A stretch of DNA of 10,507 nucleotides from Solobacterium sp. Its GTDB lineage: Bacteria; Bacillota_I; Bacilli_A; Erysipelotrichales; Erysipelotrichaceae. The stretch lies in the NCBI GenBank assembly GCA_017543025.1, contig JAFYGX010000227.1, forward strand, positions 1-10,507, given 5' to 3'. The notes below the pieces were generated by a model that ran no database searches, was not told the origin of the DNA, and was given only the letters and a program-made list of their open reading frames with translations. Below are positions 1-7,180 of this stretch, piece after piece. The first letter of the stretch is position 1; every line of letters begins with the position of its first letter. The position numbers were made by a program, and so were the translations under genes.

Positions 1-417
1 CTTTCTGGCGGCGCACATCCGGTCGAACTGCGGCTGGATGAGACCTGCCGCAGCTTCATTGACGGCACCCCTGCAGGTCCGAAGGATTTTGACACCGAAT
101 TTCTCGACTACATTCTTGCGGTAAAAGCCGTTTCCTCACTGGAAGAAGCGATTCAGCACATCAATGCGCACGGCACCCACCACAGTGACGCAATCATCAC
201 TGACACTCCGGAACACGCAGATCGGTTTGCGGCCTCGATCGACAGCGCCTGCGTTTATGTCAACGCCAGCACCAGGTTTACCGACGGCGGGGAGTTCGGT
301 CTCGGATGCGAGATGGGCATCTCTACCCAGAAGCTCCACGCCCGCGGCCCGATGGGTCTGGAAGAGCTCTGCACGTATAAATACATTGTGACCGGAACTG
401 GTCAGATCAGAGAATAA
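1..417 (+). CDS. proA: Gamma-glutamyl phosphate reductase, C-terminal part (5' end outside window)
   Basis: The last 138 residues of ProA, which reduces gamma-glutamyl phosphate to glutamate-5-semialdehyde with NADPH in cytoplasmic proline synthesis. Reading frame 1 is open from the first base to TAA at 415-417. The ProA signature stretch is plain: [13 protein letters not shown], then [20 protein letters not shown] and the ending [14 protein letters not shown]. The upstream segment with [19 protein letters not shown] and DAIITD also follows the family. The catalytic cysteine lies in the missing N-terminal part, so activity cannot be judged here. The stop is 11 bases before nanE, whose ribosome-binding site overlaps the proA stop (TAAGGAG), so the two genes are probably co-transcribed. 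No proB is visible; it would be expected upstream, outside the window. The family assignment is secure. Confidence 0.96.
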   Translation, partial: LSGGAHPVELRLDETCRSFIDGTPAGPKDFDTEFLDYILAVKAVSSLEEAIQHINAHGTHHSDAIITDTPEHADRFAASIDSACVYVNASTRFTDGGEFGLGCEMGISTQKLHARGPMGLEELCTYKYIVTGTGQIRE

Positions 418-428
418 GGAGAAAACAG

Positions 429-1127
429 ATGAATCAGAAAAATGAAGAAATCCTGAAAAAAGTGGAAGGGAAACTGATTGTTTCCTGCCAGGCCCTTCCG
501 GATGAACCGCTGCACAGCAGCTTCATCATGGGACGCATGGCTTACGCCGCTTTCCTTGGCGGAGCTGCCGGCATCCGCGCCAACACGGTAGAGGACATTG
601 AGGAAATCCGGAAAAATGTGGATCTTCCGATTATCGGCATCATCAAGAAGGTATATGACGATGCGCCAAATGTCTATATCACCCCGACCATGAAGGAAGT
701 CGATGCGCTGATGGAATGCGGCTGTGAGATCATTGCGCTGGATGCGACAAAACGCACCCGGCCAGGCGGAATCGAACTGGAAGATTTCTTCCGTGAAGTG
801 AAGGCAAAGTATCCGGATCAGCTGTTCATGGCAGACTGCTCCTGTATTGAAGAAGGCATGAAGGCTGCCGAGCTCGGGTTTGATCTGATCGGAACAACCC
901 TTGCCGGCTATACCGAATACACAAAGGGCACAAAGGTTCCGCCCTATCCTATGATCAAGCATCTGATCCGCCATTGCGGCAAACCGGTCGTCGCCGAAGG
1001 AAACATCTCCACACCGGAAATGCTGCGGCATGCGATGGATATGGGCGCCTGGACCGTTGTGGTCGGCGGTGCAATCACCCGCCCGCTGCAGATCACAAAG
1101 TCGTTCGTCGCTGCACTGGAAGACTGA
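429..1127 (+). CDS. nanE: N-acylglucosamine-6-phosphate 2-epimerase (ManNAc-6-P to GlcNAc-6-P)
   Basis: A 232-residue cytoplasmic TIM-barrel enzyme that interconverts N-acetylmannosamine-6-P and N-acetylglucosamine-6-P, the step joining sialic acid or ManNAc breakdown to amino-sugar metabolism. Family hallmarks are visible: [13 protein letters not shown] near the N terminus, GIIKK (70-74, containing the conserved lysine), [10 protein letters not shown] (103-112), ADCSCIEEG (135-143, catalytic-type Asp136), GTTLAGYT (155-162), AEGNISTPE (189-197, Glu190) and VVGGAITRP (211-219, Arg218). These correspond to the Lys/Asp/Glu/Arg set described for NanE. Length is normal for the family. The ATG at 429 is preceded by AAGGAG at a good distance. 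The gene sits directly behind proA and before a terminator. No nanA, nanK or sialic acid transporter is in the window, so its pathway role here (sialic acid use or amino-sugar interconversion) is open. Confidence 0.96.
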   Translation: MNQKNEEILKKVEGKLIVSCQALPDEPLHSSFIMGRMAYAAFLGGAAGIRANTVEDIEEIRKNVDLPIIGIIKKVYDDAPNVYITPTMKEVDALMECGCEIIALDATKRTRPGGIELEDFFREVKAKYPDQLFMADCSCIEEGMKAAELGFDLIGTTLAGYTEYTKGTKVPPYPMIKHLIRHCGKPVVAEGNISTPEMLRHAMDMGAWTVVVGGAITRPLQITKSFVAALED

Positions 1128-1134
1128 ACACAGA

Positions 1135-1177
1135 AGAAGATGATCCGTATGGTTTCACCGGGATGATCTTCTTTTTT
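1135..1177 (+). terminator. Rho-independent terminator after nanE
   Basis: AGAAGAT-G-ATCC (1135-1146) pairs with GGAT-G-ATCTTCT (1161-1172), with a single G/G mismatch in the stem, and is followed by a T run at 1172-1177. It starts 7 bases after the nanE stop and should end the proA-nanE transcript. The last T of the run is the first base of the extended -10 element of the next gene. Confidence 0.85.
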
Positions 1178-1185
1178 GCTATAAT
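1177..1185 (+). promoter_or_regulatory. Extended -10 promoter for the 1194 gene
   Basis: TGCTATAAT is a perfect TGn extended -10 with consensus TATAAT at 1180-1185. A transcript would start about 7 bases downstream, near 1192-1194, on or next to the ATG at 1194. No good -35 hexamer is found at normal spacing, which is tolerated by extended -10 promoters. The element abuts the nanE terminator T run. Confidence 0.7.
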
Positions 1186-1193
1186 TTCTGCAT

Positions 1194-1787
1194 ATGAAGC
1201 TCAATGCGGTATGCAGGGAAGACTGGCTGACGGACTGGCCGTCTCATTACTATGAACTGAAACCGGAAGAACGGCTGGCTGCGCTGAGAGAACAGCTCAG
1301 GACCCATCCGGATTCCAGAGCGGATCAGCGGCGGCTGGAGCTGTTTCACAAACGGTTCACCGCTTCGTTTGCCGATCGCTTTCTTTATGCATGGATGATG
1401 CTGAAAACCGCAGATAACGCACCTGCAGGATGGCTGCTCAGGAAACAGGCGGAACGGGACATAAAAAAAGAAATCCGCGCGCTGTGCGCAGATTCTTCTG
1501 AACCGGATGAGCTGCTGCTTGAAGAATGGAAGGATTTTTCCGATACGCTGATCCGGACCTGTCTTACAAGTTCTTCTTACCGCTCCGCCGTATTCGGTAT
1601 GGGATCGGTCGGCGACCGCAATGTATGCATGCGTCTTGCGAATGAGATTGAAACCGTAACAGAAACCGTTCCCGGGCGGGTTCATGCGGAAGGATTGCTT
1701 GCCCCGCTCCGCGCCATTCTGCTGGACCGGTTCATAAAACTGGTTCCGGACGGAGAAACAATCCTGCGCGAAGTTCAGTCCAGATAA
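1194..1787 (+). CDS. Hypothetical protein of unknown function, 197 residues, probably leaderless mRNA
   Basis: I do not recognise this protein with confidence. It might belong to a small Bacillota family of unknown function such as DUF6553, but that is a guess. It has no signal peptide or membrane segment and is rich in charged residues; predicted helices would dominate. Visible landmarks are ELKPEERLAALREQL (about 22-36), a basic-aromatic stretch FHKRFTASFADRFLYAWMMLK (about 51-71, quoted in part), and SAVFGMGSVGDRN (about 129-141), which may be a conserved turn. The ATG at 1194 is the only sensible start: the next in-frame Met is near residue 67. There is no Shine-Dalgarno sequence before it, and a consensus extended -10 lies only 8 bases upstream, so translation probably begins at the very 5' end of the mRNA. 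The gene ends with TAA at 1785-1787 and overlaps the convergent lipoprotein gene by 13 bases. Confidence 0.85.
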   Translation: MKLNAVCREDWLTDWPSHYYELKPEERLAALREQLRTHPDSRADQRRLELFHKRFTASFADRFLYAWMMLKTADNAPAGWLLRKQAERDIKKEIRALCADSSEPDELLLEEWKDFSDTLIRTCLTSSSYRSAVFGMGSVGDRNVCMRLANEIETVTETVPGRVHAEGLLAPLRAILLDRFIKLVPDGETILREVQSR

Positions 1788-2773
1788 TCACTTACATTTT
1801 CTCTTGTAACCTTACTGTACGGCAGGCGGATATACCTGCCGTTTTTCAGATTCATTCCGCTGAGGCTTCTCTTTCCTGCCAGCGCATAGGCAAGCGAAGC
1901 CATTGCCTTGGCCTGCCCTTTCTGATCATTGAACACCGTGCCGGCCATTTCCCCGCTGACAACCGCCTGAAGGCCCGCTTCCGTGCCGTCGATGCCGATG
2001 ATGACCGGCCAGTCTTCCTCCCCGATCCCGGCTGCTCTGTATGCGTCGATCGCACCGAGCGCCATGTCGTCGTTATTGCCGAGCACCAGTTCAATCTCTT
2101 CGCCATATGCATCGATAAAGGAGGCCATCCGGCTCTGCGCCTGAGAACGGCTCCAGTTGGCGATCGCCGAAGCGATCTTGTCCACCTCAAACCCTGCTTC
2201 TATCAGCGTATCAACCGAGCGTTCCGTGCGGACAATCGCATCCTGATGGCCGGCTTCTCCCTCCAGCACGATATACTGAATCACGCCGTCCTTATTTTTA
2301 TCCATCGCTTCATCCCGAAAAATCTCAGCTGCGATCTCTCCCTGCATGATTCCGGATTCTGCCGCATCTGCTCCGACATAATACAGTTCTTCCCAGGTCA
2401 GAAGATCCTCTTCGACAAGTTCCCGGTTGAAGAAAATCACCGGCACATCATGTTTTCTGGCAAGATCGATGATCTTTTTCGGACTCGTCCGGTCAACCAG
2501 GTTGATGCATATCACATCGCATCCGTTGTCCAGCATGGTCTCCATCTGCTTGTTCTGCGTCTGCTGTGAATTTGACGCATTATATACTTCGACCGTCATA
2601 TTCTCATACTCCGCAACCGCAGAATTGAAATCCGTCATCAGCTCCGTGATGAACGTATCATAGCTGTCATAGACCGATACGCCGATCTTGATCTTTTCCT
2701 CCCTGACCGGTTTCACTTCCCGGCAGCCGCAGAACACAATTGCCCCCAGCAATGCGCACAGAATCTTTCTCAT
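1775..2773 (-). CDS. Galactose/glucose-binding lipoprotein (MglB-like), likely sensor subunit
   Basis: A 332-residue extracellular sugar-binding lipoprotein. The signal peptide (MRKILCALLGAIVF) ends in a lipobox-like FCGC with Cys17 as the lipid anchor. The rest aligns through the E. coli galactose/glucose-binding protein MglB: sugar-contact residues Asp39, Phe41, Asn91, His176, Asp178, Arg182, Trp207, Asn234, Asp262 and Asn282 are all in their expected motifs (YDSYDTF, INLVDR, GHQDAIVR, NWS, GNNDD, GIDG, VFNDQ). The Ca2+ loop DKNKDGVIQ (158-166) and its distant Glu228 are also intact. It is therefore expected to bind D-galactose, D-glucose or a close relative. It is last in the five-gene signalling operon, 14 bases behind the anchored binding protein, with AGAGG seven bases before its ATG. 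Because mglBAC has its own binding protein, I infer a sensing role, though it might also feed MglAC. No terminator is evident after it. Confidence 0.92.
   Translation of the reverse strand: MRKILCALLGAIVFCGCREVKPVREEKIKIGVSVYDSYDTFITELMTDFNSAVAEYENMTVEVYNASNSQQTQNKQMETMLDNGCDVICINLVDRTSPKKIIDLARKHDVPVIFFNRELVEEDLLTWEELYYVGADAAESGIMQGEIAAEIFRDEAMDKNKDGVIQYIVLEGEAGHQDAIVRTERSVDTLIEAGFEVDKIASAIANWSRSQAQSRMASFIDAYGEEIELVLGNNDDMALGAIDAYRAAGIGEEDWPVIIGIDGTEAGLQAVVSGEMAGTVFNDQKGQAKAMASLAYALAGKRSLSGMNLKNGRYIRLPYSKVTRENVSDYLD
1819..1846 (+). terminator. Rho-independent terminator for the 1194 gene, inside the opposite coding sequence
   Basis: ACGGCAGG (1819-1826) and CCTGCCGT (1835-1842) form a perfect 8-bp stem with an 8-base loop, followed by T through 1846. 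It lies 31 bases past the stop of the + strand gene. On the other strand the same bases encode about residues 310-318 of the lipoprotein, so this signal sits within an antisense coding region. Confidence 0.75.
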
Positions 2774-2787
2774 CCCATCACCTCTGT

Positions 2788-3747
2788 TCAGTTAATAATC
2801 GGAAACAGGAGCGCTTCACTCTCCTCGTTATAAATCGTATCCGGCCGGATCAGCCGGCAGGTCACAGTCTTATTTTTCATCGGACTGTTCGGCGCCCGCA
2901 GCCGTTCTACCGCATTAGAGACCGCATAATAGCCCATCAGGAAGTCATCCGGCACAACCATTGCACGGATCATTCCCTTATCCAGATAGTAGATCGTCTT
3001 GTCCGAACAGCCGACGCCGTAAACTGCCGCATCCAGCGTTCCGTTTTCCGCTGCGTCAACCGCCGCTTCCAGCGATTCGTTATCCAGCGCAATCAGGAGA
3101 TTCACCGGCTGTTCTTCATTCATCTGCTCAAGCCGGCTCACATTGGCAATCGTCCATGCCACTGTGCCGCCCTGCTCTTCAAAGCCATTCAGAAAATACT
3201 GCAGGCGTTCCTGCATCGAATCCATCTTCCGATTTCCGCTCAGAATTCCGGCCCGAAGCTGTGCAGTCTGCTCTCCGAAGTCTTCCCGAACTGCCTCCGC
3301 AAGCAGCTGCCCTGCCAGCCGGTTATCGGCCGTCACGCTGGAACAGGCATCGCCTGCTTCCGAGGCCGCATCGGTATCAACCAGAATCAGAACCTTTTCC
3401 CGGGAAAGTGAATTGATCAGTTCCGCTGCTTCTGCGGAATCCACCAGCTGAAGAATAAGACCATCGGCATCTTCCGCTTCCCGCCGGACAATTCGTTCCT
3501 GAAAATACAGACTGGAGATCGAGCCGGTCACTGCATAATTGACCGTGACGCCATAATCCTCCGCCGCATCTTCAAGGCCGCCCTGAAATCTGGTCCAGCG
3601 GCTGCCGGTCGAATGGTTTACCACCACGCTGATCTGCAGCGGAACAGTCTCCTCTTCCTCCGCAATCCGGAAGCCGTTATAGCCGACTGCGACAATCAGA
3701 AGCAGCAGCAGTGCCAGAATGATACTGCCGATCCGTCCCCATTTCAT
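2788..3747 (-). CDS. Membrane-anchored periplasmic-binding-protein-like sensor component
   Basis: A 319-residue protein with a type I periplasmic binding fold (Peripla_BP_4/RbsB-like by pattern). The N terminus MKWGRIGSIILALLLLLIVAVG is one hydrophobic helix (about 6-22) with no lipobox cysteine and no convincing signal peptidase site, so it probably stays as a membrane anchor with the domain outside. Typical features are a first strand LQISVVVNHSTGSRW (37-51), DADGLILQL (93-101), VLILVDTD (119-126), a Leu/Ala-rich helix after TADNRLAG, and a C-terminal hinge-like RPDTIYNEE (301-309). It does not carry the galactose-binding motifs of its neighbour, so the ligand is unknown. The anchoring resembles XylFII-type proteins that dock on a LytS-type kinase. 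Its ATG overlaps the kinase stop (ATGA, 3744-3747) and GGAGG precedes it by 7 bases, indicating coupled translation and a close functional link. Confidence 0.85.
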   Translation of the reverse strand: MKWGRIGSIILALLLLLIVAVGYNGFRIAEEEETVPLQISVVVNHSTGSRWTRFQGGLEDAAEDYGVTVNYAVTGSISSLYFQERIVRREAEDADGLILQLVDSAEAAELINSLSREKVLILVDTDAASEAGDACSSVTADNRLAGQLLAEAVREDFGEQTAQLRAGILSGNRKMDSMQERLQYFLNGFEEQGGTVAWTIANVSRLEQMNEEQPVNLLIALDNESLEAAVDAAENGTLDAAVYGVGCSDKTIYYLDKGMIRAMVVPDDFLMGYYAVSNAVERLRAPNSPMKNKTVTCRLIRPDTIYNEESEALLFPIIN

Positions 3748-5567
3748 CGCAGTTCCTCCCCTCTTCCAGGTTTTTCCAGTTCTTTCCGTACTTCCTCGGA
3801 ATACGGAATCGCCGGAAGACGGATGATCACAACGGTTCCGACATCCGGTTCACTTTCGATAATCAGACCATACTTCTCGCCAAAGCGCAGGCGGATCCGC
3901 TGATGCACGTTATACAGCCCGACTCCGCTTCCTTTCGAGCGGACATGACTGCGGTCTTCATCCAGCAGATGTTCCACCACTTCCTTCGGCATTCCGAATC
4001 CGTTGTCTTCGATTGAAATATAAAGATCGCTTTCATCAAGCCAGTTCCGCACGATGATCATGCCGTCTTCATCCATATTCTTGACGCCGTAATAGATTGA
4101 GTTTTCAAGAATCGGCTGAATGATCAGCTTGACCGTAGAGTATCGGTTCAGAGCAGGGTCCGTATCAAACCGGACGGAAAACGAATTCCGGAAACGGACT
4201 TTCTGAATATTCATGTAGTTCTCCGCATGTTTCAGTTCATCCTCCAGCGGAATGATCGTATGTCCTTTGGAGAGCGAAATGCGGAAGATATTCGCCAGCT
4301 GGGTGATCATCTGAATCGCATCCCTGCTGTGATCCCCCTCAATCATCCAGACTATGGAATCGAGCGTATTGTAGAGGAAGTGCGGATTGATCTGCGACTG
4401 CAGTGCATCCAGTTCGCTCTTCCGCTTCTCTTCCTGCTCTCTGACCACATCCTTCATCAGCTGGTTATTCCGGATCTGATACTCCTGAAGCGTCTGCCCC
4501 AGATGATTGAGTTCCAGCGAACCGTTCCGGTATACCTCATCTGCGATGACATCATGTTCACCGGCACTCCGGATCGCCCTGTCCAGTCTGCGCACCGGCC
4601 GCGAGATCCGTTCCGCAACAATCCGGTTGACCAGCAGAACCGCAAGAACCATGACCGCAAGAATCATGATCACAAAGTACCGCATCCGGGTAAGACTCGG
4701 CGTAAAGGAAGATGCCGGAATCACTGAAACCAGCTTCCAGCCGGTATAGGCAATCGTATCAATGATAATGACCCTGTTTTCCCCGCTGAACACCTCTTCA
4801 TTGATACCGTCTTCATAGTGTGCCAGCGCTTCGTTATTCTCCTGGAACAGACCCGCTTTGATCTGCATCTGATTCGGATGATAGATGATGGTGCCGTCGC
4901 TGTCCGTCAGATAGATATACTGACCGGTCGTATTCGCTTCATTGATGTCATCCAGCATCTGCGTGATCGTGCTGTAATTCATATCCACCAGCAATACTCC
5001 GGAACGCGGCACGCCGTTGGAGGTCAGCTCAACGACCCGGCTCAGCGAGATGACCCAGTAATACCGGTAATTGGCGTCATCAAACAGATTCTGTACATGC
5101 GGCAGCGAGAAATGGAGGTTTTCCACCTGATTCTTTGCGCTGATAAACCAGCTCTCCCGCGTCACATCCACCCCGTTTTTCATGATTGCGCTCGGGGCTG
5201 CCGAAACCAGACTGCCGCCCGGCGTAAACAGCGCAAACGAAATCAGCGTATCCTTGTTTGCCTCATAAAACAGATTCATCTCGGAATCGACGCCGGACTC
5301 TGAAAAATCCCGGTCCTTGATGATCGAGTAATACATCGCATCCGAAAGCCTGCGCATACTGTAAAGACAGTCTTCGAGCGAAACCGAAGCCCGCTCGGTC
5401 AGCTGTTCTGTGCTTTCGATCATCAGCCTTCTCGTTCTTGAGGCAAACTGGCTGTACAGAGCCAGACCGATGATCATCAGCGCTGCTGCGGTAATGATGG
5501 TAAAGCTTACCAGAATGATGACATTGATGCTTAACGGCTCTGTATCTTTTCCGCGGAATCCTTTCAT
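3744..5567 (-). CDS. YesM/LytS-type sensor histidine kinase with double-Cache domain
   Basis: A 607-residue membrane kinase. Numbered from the ATG at 5567: TM1 about 13-39; an extracellular region about 40-293 with membrane-proximal Cache signatures DGTIIYHP (224-231) and GWKLVSVIP (276-284); TM2 about 296-314; HAMP about 315-368; His_kinase domain with QINPHFLYNTL (phospho-acceptor His396); N box around Asn489 (QPILENS); ATP-binding motifs DNGFGM (521-526) and GSGVGLYNV (546-554). All catalytic residues are present. The frame also offers a GTG at 5579 whose GTGA overlaps the regulator stop, but that GTG lies within AGGGTGATC, which looks like a ribosome-binding site for the ATG, so I prefer 5567. 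It should phosphorylate the regulator encoded just upstream. The two binding proteins encoded right after it are the likely sugar inputs; what the Cache domain binds is unknown. Confidence 0.94.
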   Translation of the reverse strand: MKGFRGKDTEPLSINVIILVSFTIITAAALMIIGLALYSQFASRTRRLMIESTEQLTERASVSLEDCLYSMRRLSDAMYYSIIKDRDFSESGVDSEMNLFYEANKDTLISFALFTPGGSLVSAAPSAIMKNGVDVTRESWFISAKNQVENLHFSLPHVQNLFDDANYRYYWVISLSRVVELTSNGVPRSGVLLVDMNYSTITQMLDDINEANTTGQYIYLTDSDGTIIYHPNQMQIKAGLFQENNEALAHYEDGINEEVFSGENRVIIIDTIAYTGWKLVSVIPASSFTPSLTRMRYFVIMILAVMVLAVLLVNRIVAERISRPVRRLDRAIRSAGEHDVIADEVYRNGSLELNHLGQTLQEYQIRNNQLMKDVVREQEEKRKSELDALQSQINPHFLYNTLDSIVWMIEGDHSRDAIQMITQLANIFRISLSKGHTIIPLEDELKHAENYMNIQKVRFRNSFSVRFDTDPALNRYSTVKLIIQPILENSIYYGVKNMDEDGMIIVRNWLDESDLYISIEDNGFGMPKEVVEHLLDEDRSHVRSKGSGVGLYNVHQRIRLRFGEKYGLIIESEPDVGTVVIIRLPAIPYSEEVRKELEKPGRGEELR

Positions 5568-5573
5568 CTGTCC

Positions 5574-5582
5574 GATCACCCT
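5574..5582 (-). promoter_or_regulatory. Ribosome-binding site deciding the kinase start
   Basis: On the minus strand AGGGTGATC (5582 to 5574) matches the 16S tail complement GGTGATC, six bases before ATG 5567. It overlaps both the regulator stop and the alternative GTG start at 5579. Confidence 0.5.
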
Positions 5583-7180
5583 GCCCGCATACCCTGTCTG
5601 TATTTCGAGGGAGATACCCCGAACTGCTTCTTGAATACATAGGAAAAATAGTTCGGATCACTGTAGCCCACCGCTTCCGCAATGACATAGGTTTTCTCAT
5701 CCTGGTCCAGCAGCAGCTCTACCGCCCGCTTCATCCGTACATCCGTCAGAAAATTGGTAAATGTCTTGCCGGTTTCCCTGCGGAATACCGTCGAAAAATA
5801 CGCTGCGCTCACGCCGAGATGCGAACAGATCTTCTCCACGCTCAGCTCCCTGTCGGAATAATGCTCATTGACATATTCAACCGCACTGCTGACAAAGGAT
5901 CTGGTATTGGACAGACGCTTCTGTGCAAGCCCCGCCTGCATGATCAGGCATATATCGCACATCCACTGTCTGAAATCGTCTTTTTCAAGCCGCTGCACCA
6001 GCAGGTAGACATCCTCGTCTTCCGGAAACACCTGCTTCAGATCCAGCCGGTTGTTCTTCGCAAACCGATAGATTTCCGAAACCAGTTCCATTGCAAAAAA
6101 CCGGTACTCCTGGACGCTGCTGATCTGATCCAGCCGCTCCATATACCGCTCAACCGTTTCCTTCAGCTGATCAGCGTTTTCCAGCCGCACCCGCTTGAAT
6201 ACTTCGCGCAGGTCTTCTTCCTCGTTCATTGCCGGGTTTTCCTGTTCGCTTGGCGCTATCTCACGGATACTGATCGCCTTCCCGGTTCCGTAGATTACCC
6301 GATAGCTCAGTGCGGAACGGGCTCCGTTATAGGAATAGCTGATCTCCCGCAGATCACTTACAGAACTGCCGATTCCGATCGTTACAACCGCTTTGCATAC
6401 CGAAGCCGCAAGCCGGCAGAATTTGTCGCATTCATCAATCAGCTCCCGCAGGTCTCCTTCCTGTTTCATCGGCACGATCATCACCGTATTGGAAAGATAC
6501 GTCACATAACGGATCTTCCAGTTCTGCAGCAGGCGCTCCTCCGCCAGCCTGCGCACGGAGAGCGCAAGCAGACGCGGCGTCATTTCCGGCGGCAGATGCG
6601 TAGTGCTGGTATGAAGCACACAGACGGTATACCAGGGACTGTCGGCCGGGATCTGCAGATCCTGCACGGTCCGCTCAAACTCCCGCCCGGTAATCCTTCC
6701 CTCCAGAAGCGAGGTAAAGAATCCTTCCTGCATCAGCGGCAGGCTTTCCTGATAATAGGTTTCAAGTTTCCGGACATTCTGCCGCTCTTCCTGTTCCTTA
6801 TCAAGCGATGCCCGGATCCTTGCGAATACCTTCTGCAGTTCTTCGCTGTTGACCGGCTTGAGAATATATTCTTCGGCCTGCAGGCGGACCGCCTCCTTGG
6901 CATATTCGAATTCATCAAACCCGGAGAAGATAATAATCCGGATATTCGGCCAGTTTTCCTTCAGTCTCCGTGCCAGCTCCAGACCGTCCATGTAGGGCAT
7001 CTGAATATCTGTCATGACCACATCCGGCTGCACCGCTTCTGCGATCTCCAGCGCTTCCAGTCCGTTTGCGGCGTAACACGGCTGATTGAAGCCCATGGAA
7101 TCCCAGTCAATCCGGCGGGCGATCACCTTCGCGGCTTCTTCTTCATCGTCCACCAGCATAACCTTATACCGCTTATTCAT
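5576..7180 (-). CDS. YesN-type response regulator (receiver plus AraC-type DNA-binding domain)
   Basis: A 534-residue transcription factor. The receiver domain occupies about 1-125: acidic pair Asp11/Asp12, phospho-acceptor Asp58 (VVMTDIQMP), Ser86 in IIIFSGFDEF and Lys108 in YILKPV, all canonical. A long middle region (about 130-425) begins with a charged helical linker and has the layout of YesN/AraC-family regulators. The C terminus (about 430-534) is an AraC-type double helix-turn-helix, with SVEKICSHLGVSAAYFSTVF as the first unit and IAEAVGYSDPNYFSYVFKKQ as the second, then FGVSPSKYR. The start at 7180 (MNKRYKVMLVDDE) begins exactly at the first receiver strand. The frame stays open further upstream, but that would cover the preceding gene. 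The start overlaps the end of the small membrane protein gene by 8 bases and the stop abuts the kinase start. Likely targets are the adjacent mgl operon and perhaps its own; no operator could be identified. Confidence 0.95.
   Translation of the reverse strand: MNKRYKVMLVDDEEEAAKVIARRIDWDSMGFNQPCYAANGLEALEIAEAVQPDVVMTDIQMPYMDGLELARRLKENWPNIRIIIFSGFDEFEYAKEAVRLQAEEYILKPVNSEELQKVFARIRASLDKEQEERQNVRKLETYYQESLPLMQEGFFTSLLEGRITGREFERTVQDLQIPADSPWYTVCVLHTSTTHLPPEMTPRLLALSVRRLAEERLLQNWKIRYVTYLSNTVMIVPMKQEGDLRELIDECDKFCRLAASVCKAVVTIGIGSSVSDLREISYSYNGARSALSYRVIYGTGKAISIREIAPSEQENPAMNEEEDLREVFKRVRLENADQLKETVERYMERLDQISSVQEYRFFAMELVSEIYRFAKNNRLDLKQVFPEDEDVYLLVQRLEKDDFRQWMCDICLIMQAGLAQKRLSNTRSFVSSAVEYVNEHYSDRELSVEKICSHLGVSAAYFSTVFRRETGKTFTNFLTDVRMKRAVELLLDQDEKTYVIAEAVGYSDPNYFSYVFKKQFGVSPSKYRQGMRAG

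Noticed and set aside
402..1031. 209-codon open frame on the - strand opposite nanE
   Set aside because: nanE is certain on the + strand; this frame has no family motifs.
1700..1774. Terminator for the minus-strand signalling operon
   Set aside because: Only a weak stem (CCGGTT near 1727-1735 with AACTGG) without a T tract on the minus strand; not reported as a feature.
2740..3411. 223-codon open frame on the + strand
   Set aside because: Opposite the anchored binding protein and running into the lipoprotein gene; Arg/His/Cys-rich shadow composition.
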